A DNA stretch of 64,000 bases. It comes from Robiginitalea biformata HTCC2501. GTDB lineage: Bacteria; Bacteroidota; Bacteroidia; Flavobacteriales; Flavobacteriaceae. Positions within the stretch are counted from its first letter, which is position 1, and each line of letters starts with the position of its first letter. Under the pieces are notes generated by a model. The model had not been told where the DNA came from and did no database searches. It was given only the letters and a program-made list of their open reading frames with translations. Of the stretch, positions 10,179 to 18,492 are shown one piece after another. A program made the translations under genes and the position numbers. The DNA lies in NCBI RefSeq assembly GCF_000024125.1, contig NC_013222.1, positions 2,086,501 to 2,150,500 on the forward strand, written 5' to 3'.

Positions 10179-10469
10179 TCAGGGCTGCTCGGATACCAGG
10201 TTTTCAATAATTTCGGCCAACTGGAAATCCTTTTCGGTCACCCCTCCTGCATCGTGGGTGTTCAGCCGGATCTCCAACTGGTTGTACACATTGGTCCAGT
10301 CCGGGTGGTGCTGCATTTCCTCGCATTCAAATGCAATGCGGGTCATCAGGGTAAAGGCTTCCTTGAAGTTTTTAAATTCAAAGGTGGTAGCCAGGCAATT
10401 GTCGGTGTATTCCCAACCTTCCAGGCTTTTCAGTTTCTCTGCAATCGTTTCTTCAGATAATTTACTCAT
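10179..10469 (-). CDS. phhB: Pterin-4a-carbinolamine dehydratase
   Basis: The 96-residue protein starts at MSKLSEETI; an upstream Met at 10508 is in frame, but the extension has a repeat-like sequence and is unlikely to be translated. The signature EMQHHPDWTNVYNQLEIRL followed by THDAGGVTEKDFQLA contains the two active-site His and the later His of the family. It dehydrates 4a-hydroxytetrahydropterin to recycle the cofactor of aromatic amino acid hydroxylases. No hydroxylase gene is visible nearby. It lies 54 bases after the flavoprotein gene, possibly in the same transcript. Confidence 0.93.
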   Translation of the reverse strand: MSKLSEETIAEKLKSLEGWEYTDNCLATTFEFKNFKEAFTLMTRIAFECEEMQHHPDWTNVYNQLEIRLNTHDAGGVTEKDFQLAEIIENLVSEQP

Positions 10470-10489
10470 GGTTTCAATTTTCAAATTTT

Positions 10490-10521
10490 CAAATCGGCAT
10501 ATCTTCAAATCGCCATATCAA
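10490..10521. repeat. Imperfect 16-bp tandem repeat
   Basis: Two copies of CAAATCGSCATATCWW lie between the phhB-like start and the stop of the flavoprotein gene. They differ at only a few positions. No function is apparent. Confidence 0.6.
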
Positions 10522-10523
10522 CC

Positions 10524-11228
10524 TCATCCCCGGTATTCGGGATTCTCAAACCCCCAGCGCTCGCCGGATTCCCACCCGGCCCTTGAATTTCCGTACGCCG
10601 GATACCCGCCCTGGTCCTTCAGCATCCGGGCCAGGTGGAGCAGGTTGTAAGTCATAAAAGTGGTATTGCGATTGGTAAATTCGTGGTCGGCTGCGCCGGA
10701 TTCGGGGTCCAAATAACTCGGCCCCGGACCGATTTCCCCCAGCCAGCCGCAATCGGCCTGAGGCGGAATGCTGTAGCCAATATGCTGTAGGGCGTATAGG
10801 ATGCCCATGGCACAATGCTTTACCCCGTCTTCGTTCCCGGTAATAACCGTCCCGCCCACCTTGCCGTAATACAGGTACTGCCCTTTGTCGTTTTTTTCGC
10901 CGGAAAAGGCATAGAGCCGTTCGATGACCCGGGTGCAGACCGAGGAGCGTTCCCCGAGCCAGATCGGGGTGCCCAATACCAGGATATCCGCCGCCATGAC
11001 GCGCTCAAACAAATCCGGCCAGGCATCGGTATCCGCCCCGTGCTCGCGCATATCCGGGTAAACGCCCGGGGCTATGGGGTAATCCACGGCCCGGAAAACG
11101 TCCGTCTGCACGCCCTCACGCTCCATAATTTTCCGGGAAACCTCCATGAGCCCGCGGGTGTGGCTTTGGGCCGGGGAAGGTTTAAGCGTGCAGTTGATGT
11201 ACAGGGCGCTGAGGTCAGAGAAATCCAT
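10524..11228 (-). CDS. NAD(P)H-dependent FMN oxidoreductase, flavodoxin-fold
   Basis: The start is placed at MDFSDLSALYINCTLKPSP, because this leads directly into the first beta strand of the flavodoxin fold; an in-frame Met at 11288 would add 20 residues. The phosphate-binding segment is TLKPSPAQSHT, and ADILVLGTPIWLGERSSV followed by the KVGGTVITGNEDG block are typical of NADPH-dependent FMN reductase family proteins. Total 234 residues. It is probably a soluble quinone or nitro-compound reductase; the substrate is unknown. A 180-base spacer separates it from the SDR gene, with no clear promoter or terminator. Confidence 0.85.
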   Translation of the reverse strand: MDFSDLSALYINCTLKPSPAQSHTRGLMEVSRKIMEREGVQTDVFRAVDYPIAPGVYPDMREHGADTDAWPDLFERVMAADILVLGTPIWLGERSSVCTRVIERLYAFSGEKNDKGQYLYYGKVGGTVITGNEDGVKHCAMGILYALQHIGYSIPPQADCGWLGEIGPGPSYLDPESGAADHEFTNRNTTFMTYNLLHLARMLKDQGGYPAYGNSRAGWESGERWGFENPEYRG

Positions 11229-11408
11229 GGCTGTGCTTTTCTCCTGAAGATACGGATTCCTTTTGTGGGCAAAAAGCCCGGGCGCCATTGCACCCTGATT
11301 TTAGCGGCTTGAGTACGGTCAGTACATCGGGAACTGTCAGTTTCCTGTCGGGATTCGCGGAGGAAATCCGTTAGGGGATTGCGGGATTTGTCGGGGACCC
11401 TGAAGGAG

Positions 11409-12236
11409 TTATTGCGGGATGTGGTGGTCGATGACCTCCTGGTAGCCGAGCTGCAGGTTTTTGGGCAGCAGGTTGTGTTTGGGCAACACGGCCAGGTACC
11501 GCTCTTCGTTGGTGGTAAACACCCGCTTGAAAAGGGGTTTCCGTTCGCTCAGGTGCGCGGCGATTTCCCGGATAAAGTCCTCGTGGTGTACCAGGTCCCG
11601 GGAACCCAGGTGGAAGACCCCGTGTTTGTCGCGGTTGATAATGTAGTGTACCTGCTGACTCAATTTGTCGTCCGATGTTACGTTGATCACCAGGTTCGGA
11701 AACACTTCGATGGCCTCGCCTTCCAGGAGGGCGTCCCGGATTTCCCGGGTTCTGGGGGATGCATTCCCGAATACCATTGGCAGGCGCAGGATGGCCATCC
11801 GTTTGGACGGAAGCCGAAGGAGCATGTTTTCGATTTTGATTTTCAACCGGCCGTAGATACTCTCAGAAAGGGTCTTGTCAAATTCGTAGGAAGGGAATTT
11901 GCTATACGCGTCAAACACATTGGCCGAGGAGAGGAAAAGCAACCGGCAATCATGGCGGGCCAGGTATTCCGCCAGGTGCGAGTGGGCTTGAATTTGCGCC
12001 CCGAAATCGCCGCGGAGTGCCGAAATGATGATATGCGGCCGGACCTCGTTGATTACCTGGTGGATATCGTCCTCCAGCAGGTCGTAGTGTAGAAATTGTC
12101 CGTTGTCCCCAAAGCGCTTCCGCGCAGAACAATACGTTCCGTACGTGTCAAAATAATTGCAGAGTTCCTTGTACAGGGCATAACCCAGGAACCCACTACC
12201 TCCCAAAATCAGAATCCTCTTTCCTTCCTCGCGCAC
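11409..12236 (-). CDS. SDR / RmlD-type sugar-nucleotide-binding protein
   Basis: The 275-residue protein has an N-terminal Rossmann motif GGSGFLGYALYKEL (about residues 12-25) and an extended-SDR layout. LLFLSSANVFD matches the S/T-Y region of RmlD-like dTDP-4-dehydrorhamnose reductases, and YGRLKIKIE supplies the Y-x3-K pair. It follows gcvT by 24 bases on the same strand, so the two are probably co-transcribed, although no metabolic link is obvious. The exact reaction cannot be read from the sequence. Confidence 0.8.
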   Translation of the reverse strand: MREEGKRILILGGSGFLGYALYKELCNYFDTYGTYCSARKRFGDNGQFLHYDLLEDDIHQVINEVRPHIIISALRGDFGAQIQAHSHLAEYLARHDCRLLFLSSANVFDAYSKFPSYEFDKTLSESIYGRLKIKIENMLLRLPSKRMAILRLPMVFGNASPRTREIRDALLEGEAIEVFPNLVINVTSDDKLSQQVHYIINRDKHGVFHLGSRDLVHHEDFIREIAAHLSERKPLFKRVFTTNEERYLAVLPKHNLLPKNLQLGYQEVIDHHIPQ

Positions 12237-12260
12237 GCCTCTCTCTCCTGTTTACAGATT

Positions 12261-13346
12261 CTATCCCTTATAGAACGGGGGTTTCACAATAGTTGCGGGT
12301 ACGTTTTTATTGCGTATTTGGATATTTACCGTCGTTCCGGGGGCTGCGAATTCAACGGGCACGTAACCCAGCCCGATTCCCCTGTTGAGGCTCGGCGACA
12401 TGGTTCCCGAGGTTACCCGGCCAATCGGCTGGCCGTCTGCATCCGCTATGGTGTAATCCTTGCGGGGGATCCCGCGCTGCTCAATTTCAAAACCGACCAG
12501 CTTGCGTTCCACGCCTGCTGCTTTCTGGGCGGCGAGTGCCTCGTGGTTGACGAATTCCTTGGTAAACTTCGTAATCCATCCCAGCCCGGCCTCCAGGGGG
12601 GAGGTGCTGTCGTCAATATCGTTGCCGTAGAGGCAGTAACCCATTTCCAGGCGGAGCGTGTCCCGGGCTGCCAGGCCGATGGGCTTGATTCCGTATGCCG
12701 CCCCGGCTTCCATCACCCGTTCCCAGACCTGGCCGACTTCCTCGTTCTTGCAATAGATTTCAAAGCCGCCGGAACCCGTGTACCCGGTGGCCGAAATGAT
12801 CACGTTGGGAATGCCGGCAAAATCCCCGACCGCAAAATGGTAAAACGGGATGGCGGCCAGGTCCTCGGAAGTGAGGGATTGCATGGCGGCAACCGCCTTG
12901 GGCCCCTGGATCGCCAGGAGGGAGTACGCATCGGATAGGTTGCGCATTTCGGCGCCGATCTCCTCGTTGTATTTGCTGATATGGTCCCAGTCCTTGTCGA
13001 TATTGGACGCATTGACCACCAGTAAATAAGTCGTATCCTTGATGCGGTAAACGATCAGATCGTCCACGATCCCCATGCGTTCATTGGGCATGCAACTGTA
13101 CTGGGCGCGGCCCACCTCCAGCTTGGAAGCGTCGTTGGAGGAGACCCGCTGAACGAGTTCCAGGGCCCGGGGTCCTTCAATGAGGAATTCCCCCATGTGG
13201 GATACGTCAAATACGCCGACACCTTCCCGTACAGTCTGGTGCTCGGCGTTAACGCCTTCGTAGGATACAGGCATCAGGTAGCCGGCAAAAGGGACCATTT
13301 TAGCCCCCAATGCCTCGTGTACCTGCCTGAGCGCGGTTTCTTTCAT
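12261..13346 (-). CDS. gcvT: Aminomethyltransferase, glycine cleavage system T protein
   Basis: The 361-residue length is standard. Conserved blocks are [58 protein letters not shown] and [10 protein letters not shown]. The enzyme transfers the aminomethyl methylene from the H protein to tetrahydrofolate and releases ammonia. gcvH and gcvP are not in the window. It sits 83 bases after thrC but has its own -7 box, so it is probably an independent unit together with the downstream SDR gene. Confidence 0.97.
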   Translation of the reverse strand: MKETALRQVHEALGAKMVPFAGYLMPVSYEGVNAEHQTVREGVGVFDVSHMGEFLIEGPRALELVQRVSSNDASKLEVGRAQYSCMPNERMGIVDDLIVYRIKDTTYLLVVNASNIDKDWDHISKYNEEIGAEMRNLSDAYSLLAIQGPKAVAAMQSLTSEDLAAIPFYHFAVGDFAGIPNVIISATGYTGSGGFEIYCKNEEVGQVWERVMEAGAAYGIKPIGLAARDTLRLEMGYCLYGNDIDDSTSPLEAGLGWITKFTKEFVNHEALAAQKAAGVERKLVGFEIEQRGIPRKDYTIADADGQPIGRVTSGTMSPSLNRGIGLGYVPVEFAAPGTTVNIQIRNKNVPATIVKPPFYKG

Positions 13347-13368
13347 CGATGCCGGATTAATTACGCGG

Positions 13369-13376
13369 CAAATGTA
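13369..13376 (-). promoter_or_regulatory. -7 box for gcvT
   Basis: A perfect TACATTTG on the minus strand predicts a start about 17 nt before the gcvT ATG. A clear -33 TTTG was not found at the usual spacing. Confidence 0.5.
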
Positions 13377-13429
13377 TTGAAAATAGTTTGGAAGTCAGGG
13401 GCGGGCACCCATTGAATTGGCAGGCAAAT

Positions 13430-14734
13430 TCAACTGCCCGGGGGCTGCATCAGGAACCTGCGGAGATCGTCGTAGCTGGTAATCGGCAGGGCGGTTTTAT
13501 CCCGTTCCAGCAGGCCTCGGAGTCGTTCCGGCAGGTCCAGTTCAAGCCCCAGCGTACGCTCCACTTCCGGGCGAAATTTAATGGGGTGGGCCGTCTCCAG
13601 GAAAATACCCGGACCCCCCGGGTCCTGCAGGAGGTAATCCGACAGGCCCAGGTAGCCCACCGCCCCGTGCGGGTCGGCGATGTACCCGTAGGTCTCGTGT
13701 AGGTGCCGCATGGCGTCCCGGGTCTGCCCGTCCGTATAGGCATGGGAAGTCATCACTGCATCCAGGTCGGGGAAGCGGTAGCCGAAAAGCTTCCGGATAC
13801 GGACAAAGTTGCTCGGATCGGCTACATCCATGGCATTGGAGATGGTGGGGACTGCCTTTTCCGGGGCGTACTGGCCGCTTTCCATAAACCGGGGAACCGT
13901 GTCGTTGACGTTGGTCGCCGCCACAAACTGCCGGCAGGGCATACCCATCCGATGCGCCAGCATCCCGGCGCAGATATTCCCGAAATTCCCGCTGGGTACG
14001 GCGAATACCGGGGGTTTGGAATCGGGCCCGAGCTGCCTCCACGCCATCGCGTAATACAGCATTTGCGGAATCCACCGGGCCACGTTGATACTGTTCGCCG
14101 AGGTGAGTTGTCGGGCGGCCTTCAGGTCGTTATCCAGGAAGGCCCGTTTGACCATGCGCTGGCAGTCGTCAAAGCTGCCCGACACCCGAAGTGCCCGGAT
14201 GTTCTGCCCCAGGGTGGTTAGCTGGCGTTCCTGGATGTCGCTCACCTTGCCTTCGGGATACAGGATCACCACCTCCACACCGGGCACCCCGAGGAACCCG
14301 TCTGCAACTGCCCCTCCCGTGTCCCCGCTGGTGGCCACCAAAACAGTAATTTCAGCCGGGGAATCCTTAGAGAAATGCCCCAGGCACCTGGCCATAAACC
14401 GGGAGCCCACATCCTTGAAGGCCAGGGTAGGGCCGTGGTAGAGTTCCAGGGAGTAGACCCCTTCGGAAAGCTCCACCAGGGGGAATTCAAAGCTCAGCGT
14501 CTCCTCGAGGATGCGGCCGAGGTCGGGGTCCGGTATGGAATCGCCAACAAAGGGCCGCATGAGTTCCAGGGCAATTTCATTTATGGGTTTTTCCCGGAGG
14601 TTCTTCCAGAAGCTGTCCGGCAGGCGGGGAATCTCCACCGGGAAATACAGGCCTTTATCCGGGGCAATCCCCTGGATAACGGCTTCCCGGAAAGGTACCT
14701 CGGCGGCATTCAGGTTCAGGCTGTGGTATCGCAT
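13430..14734 (-). CDS. thrC: Threonine synthase
   Basis: The 434-residue protein converts O-phosphohomoserine to threonine with PLP. MRYHSLNLNAAEVPFREAV at the N-terminus, the PLP-lysine segment YHGPTLAFKDVGSRFMAR and the phosphate-binding VATSGDTGGAVADGF are characteristic. SGNFGNICAGMLA is the fold-type II glycine loop. It is the last gene of thrA-thrB-thrC, 3 bases after thrB, consistent with translational coupling. Confidence 0.97.
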   Translation of the reverse strand: MRYHSLNLNAAEVPFREAVIQGIAPDKGLYFPVEIPRLPDSFWKNLREKPINEIALELMRPFVGDSIPDPDLGRILEETLSFEFPLVELSEGVYSLELYHGPTLAFKDVGSRFMARCLGHFSKDSPAEITVLVATSGDTGGAVADGFLGVPGVEVVILYPEGKVSDIQERQLTTLGQNIRALRVSGSFDDCQRMVKRAFLDNDLKAARQLTSANSINVARWIPQMLYYAMAWRQLGPDSKPPVFAVPSGNFGNICAGMLAHRMGMPCRQFVAATNVNDTVPRFMESGQYAPEKAVPTISNAMDVADPSNFVRIRKLFGYRFPDLDAVMTSHAYTDGQTRDAMRHLHETYGYIADPHGAVGYLGLSDYLLQDPGGPGIFLETAHPIKFRPEVERTLGLELDLPERLRGLLERDKTALPITSYDDLRRFLMQPPGS

Positions 14735-14737
14735 CGG

Positions 14738-15685
14738 TCAGGTATTCGGGTTTATGGAATAGATTCCGCGTCGGTTCACCGGGCCGTGGTGGAGCGTATA
14801 CGGGATGTCAATGGCGTCATAGGCTTTGCCCAGGGCGCGGGAAACGGCCTCCGCGGTATCGGCCCCGTGGGTCAGGGCATACACCGAGGGCCCTGAGCCG
14901 GAAATTCCGAACCCCAGGGCGCCCGCCGCCAGTGCGGCTTCCCGAAGCGTGTCGAACCCGGGGATCAGCAGGGACCGCACCGGTTCGATGATACAGTCCT
15001 CGAGCGACCGGCTGATCAGCCCGAAGTCTTCTGTAAACAAGCCAGTGACCAGCCCGCCCACATTGCCCCACTGGCGGATGCCCTTGGAGAGCGGGATGGA
15101 GGTGCGGAGCACCTTGCGCGCATCGGAGGTTTTCAATTCAATTTGCGGGTGCAGGATGCAGGCGTGCAGCGCCTCTGGGCAATGTACCCGGGCGATGTCC
15201 AGGGGGTGGGAACTTCGGACCAGGGTGATCCCGCCATACAGGGCAGGCGCCACGTTATCGGCATGGGCCGCGCCACTTGCCAGGGCTTCCCCTTTCATGG
15301 CAAACCCCACCAGGTCCGGCAGGCCGAAGGGTTCCCCCAGCAGTTGATTCAACCCCCAGACGGTGCCTGCTGAACTGGCCGCGCTGCTGCCGATACCGCT
15401 GCCCGGGGCAATGCGTTTTTCGATTTCGATCCGTACGCCCCCCGAATAGCCTGTGGCCGCTTCCAGGAAGGCCATGCCGGCAATTCCCGCTACGTTCCGG
15501 TCGGTTTCCAGGGGAATGTCGGCCCCGGTAACCCGGGTGATGGATACCCCGGGCTCCGGGGTCAATTCCAGGTGGAGGATATCGCCGATGCCGTCCAGGG
15601 CCAGGCCCAACACGTCAAAACCGCAGGACAGATTGGCAATTGTTGCCGGGGCAAAGACGGTAAGTTTTTCTGTTTTCATTTTCAT
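14738..15685 (-). CDS. thrB: Homoserine kinase
   Basis: The 315-residue GHMP kinase starts MKMKTEKLTVFAPATIANLS. The ATP-binding loop APGSGIGSSAASSAGTVWG and the C-terminal GFGISGSGPSVYAL motif are intact. It phosphorylates homoserine for ThrC. It begins 27 bases after thrA and ends 3 bases before thrC. Confidence 0.97.
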   Translation of the reverse strand: MKMKTEKLTVFAPATIANLSCGFDVLGLALDGIGDILHLELTPEPGVSITRVTGADIPLETDRNVAGIAGMAFLEAATGYSGGVRIEIEKRIAPGSGIGSSAASSAGTVWGLNQLLGEPFGLPDLVGFAMKGEALASGAAHADNVAPALYGGITLVRSSHPLDIARVHCPEALHACILHPQIELKTSDARKVLRTSIPLSKGIRQWGNVGGLVTGLFTEDFGLISRSLEDCIIEPVRSLLIPGFDTLREAALAAGALGFGISGSGPSVYALTHGADTAEAVSRALGKAYDAIDIPYTLHHGPVNRRGIYSINPNT

Positions 15686-15712
15686 CTGCGAAATGCCAGG
15701 CCCGTTCAGGCC

Positions 15713-18151
15713 CTAGAAGTTACCAATTCGGATAATGTCCGCAAAGATGCCCGAAGCTGTGACTTCGGCCCCGGCCCCGGCCCCTTTTACTATGAGGGGT
15801 TGCTCGCTGTACCGGTCCGTATAAAAGAGGACGATGTTGTCGCTTCCGCTTAGGTTAAAGAAATCGTGACCTTCCGGGATTTCCTCCAGCCCTACGGAAG
15901 CCTTTTCCCCGTCGAGCTGGGCCACATACTTCAATCGGCAATTCGCTCCATCGGCCTGTTCCCAAAGCCTTCTGAAATGAGGCTCCTGCTGCTCGAGGAC
16001 TTCGTAAAAGGCGTCCACGCTTTCGGCCTCCAAGGCTCCCTCGGGCAGGAACGACCGGTTTTCGATCGCGTCCATCTCCAGTCGGAGGCCACTTTCCCGG
16101 GCCAGGATCAGAATCTTCCGCATCACATCCACCCCGCTTAGGTCAATCCGCGGATCGGGTTCCGTGTACCCTTCTTTCCCGGCCAGCCGAACAACATCGG
16201 CAAAGGAATCCTTCCCGTTATAGTTGTTGAAGACGAAATTCAGGCTACCGGAAAGTACCGCCCGGATGCGACGTACCCGGTCGCCGGAGAGGATCAGGTT
16301 TTTCAGCGTATCGATAACCGGCAGGCCGGCACCTACATTGGTTTCGAAAAGGAAGGGGGCGTTGTAGGTACGGGCGAGGCTCTTGAGCCGGGCATAGACT
16401 TCGTACTCCGAGGAACAGGCAATCTTGTTGCAGGTCACTACGGAAATACTGTTTTTCAGGTAGGAGGCATACCAGCCCGAAACGGTTTCGCTGGCCGTAT
16501 TGTCAATAAAGATGGCATTGCGTAGGTTTAGCTCGCGTACGCGGGAAAAAAAGGCGTCCAGGTTGGCCGGCTCCCCTTTCTCCAGGACATCCTGCCATTC
16601 CGCAACCGGGAGCCCTGAGGCGTCAAAGACCATTTTCCGGGAATTCGAGATCCCCACCACCCGCAGGTTCAGCCGCAATTCCTTTTTCAGGACGCGTTGT
16701 TGCAGGCCAATTTGCGCCAACAGGCGCGAACCGACATTTCCCACGCCCATCACAAACAGGTTGAGTTGTTTGACCTGCTCCTCAAAAAAGGCCTCGTGCA
16801 GTGTGTTAAGCGCCTTCTTGACATCCCCCGACCGGATAACAGCCGAAATATTCCGCTCGGAGGCCCCCTGGGCAATTGCGCGGATATTCACGTTATTACG
16901 TCCCAGGGCGCTGAACATTTTACCGCTGAGCCCCTGGTGCTGCTTCATCTGATCGCCCACCAGGGCGATAATCGCCAGGTCGTCTTCTGCCTGCACAGGC
17001 TTGATGAGCTGTCGGTCCATTTCATAGGCAAACGTATCGTTCACCGCCTGGATGGCTCGCTCCAGGTGCAGGGCGGCAATCCCCACGCAAATGGAGTGCT
17101 CGGAGGATGCCTGGGTGATAAAAATAATGCTGATGCCCGCATCGGACAGGGTTTCGAAAAAGCGTTTGCTGATCCCGGGAATCCCGATCATGCCGGGGCC
17201 TTCAAGCGAGACCAGGGCGATCCCTGGGACATGGCTGATCCCCCGGACGGTCCGGCCCTCCGTGTTGCCGCGGGCGTGGATCAGTGTGCCGTCCGTATGG
17301 GGGTCGAAGGTATTTTTGATCCGGATCGGGATACCTGCATCCAGGACGGGCTGGATGGTTGGCGGATAGAGTACCTTGGCCCCGAAATGGGATAACTCCA
17401 TGGCTTCCTCGTAAGAGATGAGCGGGATGGGCCGCGCCTGGCGGACGAGGCGCGGGTTGGCCGTGAACATGCCACTGACATCCGTCCAGATCTGCAGTTC
17501 TTCGGCGCCCAGGGCGGCAGCCAGTATGGCCGCCGAATAGTCGGAGCCTCCCCGGCCGAGGGTCGTGGTATCCCCGGAAGCGGTGGCCCCGACAAAACCG
17601 GGCAGGATACTGATTTCCTCAGGATTATGGAGTGCCTCGCGGACTTTGGTGCGGGTGGCATCCATCCGCACATGCGCATTGCCAAAAGTGGCATCCGTTT
17701 CGATCAGTTCGCGACTGTCCCGGAAAACGGCCGGAAGCCCCTGGCTTTCGTAATAGGCTGCAATGAGGAAGGAGGACAGCAGTTCCCCGTAACTCACAAT
17801 TTTATCCAGGAGTTTCGGGGTGGTTTCCCCAATGAGGAAGGCGCCCTCCAACAGGGTTTCCAGGGTATTCAGGTCCGTTTTTACGCGTCCGATGACCGCG
17901 GCCTGCCGGGCCGGGGGGATCAACTCGCGTATGGTGTCCAGGTGCCGTTTCTCGAGGGAGGCCAGGCTTTCCTGGTAGTCTGTTTGCTGGGCAGCGGCCT
18001 GGGCGGCTGTCAGGAGAAGCAGGTCGGTTACCCCGCCCAGGGCGGAGACCACAACGGCCAGGGGACGGCCGGCGTCGGTAACTATTTTACAGGTTTCGGA
18101 AATCGCCTGGGCATTTGCTACGGAGGTGCCGCCAAATTTCAGGACTTTCAT
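15713..18151 (-). CDS. thrA: Bifunctional aspartate kinase / homoserine dehydrogenase I
   Basis: The 812 residues comprise an aspartokinase domain (about 1-290, KFGGTSVANAQAI at the N-terminus, GRGGSDYSAAILA), paired ACT regulatory domains (about 300-450, with GISIIFITQASSEHSI) and a homoserine dehydrogenase (from LFVMGVGNVGSRLLAQIG to the end). This is the E. coli ThrA architecture and is normally inhibited by threonine. It catalyses the first and third steps from aspartate. The leader between its promoter and start is about 170 nt and holds a small ORF (see leader entry). Confidence 0.97.
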   Translation of the reverse strand: MKVLKFGGTSVANAQAISETCKIVTDAGRPLAVVVSALGGVTDLLLLTAAQAAAQQTDYQESLASLEKRHLDTIRELIPPARQAAVIGRVKTDLNTLETLLEGAFLIGETTPKLLDKIVSYGELLSSFLIAAYYESQGLPAVFRDSRELIETDATFGNAHVRMDATRTKVREALHNPEEISILPGFVGATASGDTTTLGRGGSDYSAAILAAALGAEELQIWTDVSGMFTANPRLVRQARPIPLISYEEAMELSHFGAKVLYPPTIQPVLDAGIPIRIKNTFDPHTDGTLIHARGNTEGRTVRGISHVPGIALVSLEGPGMIGIPGISKRFFETLSDAGISIIFITQASSEHSICVGIAALHLERAIQAVNDTFAYEMDRQLIKPVQAEDDLAIIALVGDQMKQHQGLSGKMFSALGRNNVNIRAIAQGASERNISAVIRSGDVKKALNTLHEAFFEEQVKQLNLFVMGVGNVGSRLLAQIGLQQRVLKKELRLNLRVVGISNSRKMVFDASGLPVAEWQDVLEKGEPANLDAFFSRVRELNLRNAIFIDNTASETVSGWYASYLKNSISVVTCNKIACSSEYEVYARLKSLARTYNAPFLFETNVGAGLPVIDTLKNLILSGDRVRRIRAVLSGSLNFVFNNYNGKDSFADVVRLAGKEGYTEPDPRIDLSGVDVMRKILILARESGLRLEMDAIENRSFLPEGALEAESVDAFYEVLEQQEPHFRRLWEQADGANCRLKYVAQLDGEKASVGLEEIPEGHDFFNLSGSDNIVLFYTDRYSEQPLIVKGAGAGAEVTASGIFADIIRIGNF

Positions 18152-18218
18152 AAAGAGTGACTTAAGGGAGTTGGAAACAGGTTACAATACAGATCGGGCC
18201 GGAGATAAATACAGGTTC

Positions 18219-18302
18219 TTACCCCCAGGGGGTGCATCCCGTGGCGGACAGCGGGGTCGCTGCAAAGCGGAAAGCGGATATGCCGGAAAAATCTGATCGC
18301 AT
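18219..18302 (-). CDS. Putative thr leader peptide, 27 residues
   Basis: The minus-strand ATG at 18302 lies about 20 nt after the predicted thrA transcription start. The ORF ends with TAA 67 bases before the thrA start codon. Its C-terminal half contains three Thr (residues 16, 21 and 24) as AATPLSATGCTPWG. Two hairpins overlap it: GCAGCG/CGCTGT around residues 14-19 and ACCCC/GGGGT at the stop. No U-rich terminator follows, so classical attenuation is not supported, and Thr density is lower than in the E. coli leader. Whether it is translated is inference. Confidence 0.4.
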   Translation of the reverse strand: MRSDFSGISAFRFAATPLSATGCTPWG

Positions 18303-18328
18303 GGCGTGAACGTTTTTGATACGCCTGT

Positions 18329-18358
18329 CAAAAGTAGCACATTTGGAACCCCGTGCAA
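18329..18358 (-). promoter_or_regulatory. Promoter for thrABC
   Basis: On the minus strand TACTTTTG (18336-18329) is a perfect -7 box, with TTG (18358-18356) 19 bases upstream. This predicts a leader of about 170 nt. Confidence 0.65.
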
Positions 18359-18394
18359 GGATTTACCGGATTTTTACAAAGTCCGCACCAAATG

Positions 18395-18426
18395 TTGCTT
18401 TTTGCTCCGGATTGCTGCTACTTTTG
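18395..18426 (+). promoter_or_regulatory. Promoter for nnr
   Basis: The plus-strand TACTTTTG (18419-18426) is a perfect -7 box, with TTG at 18395-18397 and a spacer of 21 bases. It drives nnr away from thrA; the two promoters are back to back in the 341-base spacer. Confidence 0.6.
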
Positions 18427-18492
18427 TAGGGATTCCCGAAAATCGTTCAATGCCGGAAATCCCTCCGGACTGGCGGCAATTGACCTGGTATC

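Noticed and set aside
13347..13429. Possible glycine riboswitch before gcvT
   Set aside because: The gap is only 83 bases and a promoter box sits 23 bases before the start, leaving no room for the aptamer.
18152..18218. Search for an intrinsic attenuator terminator before thrA
   Set aside because: No stem followed by a T-run was found between the leader ORF and thrA.
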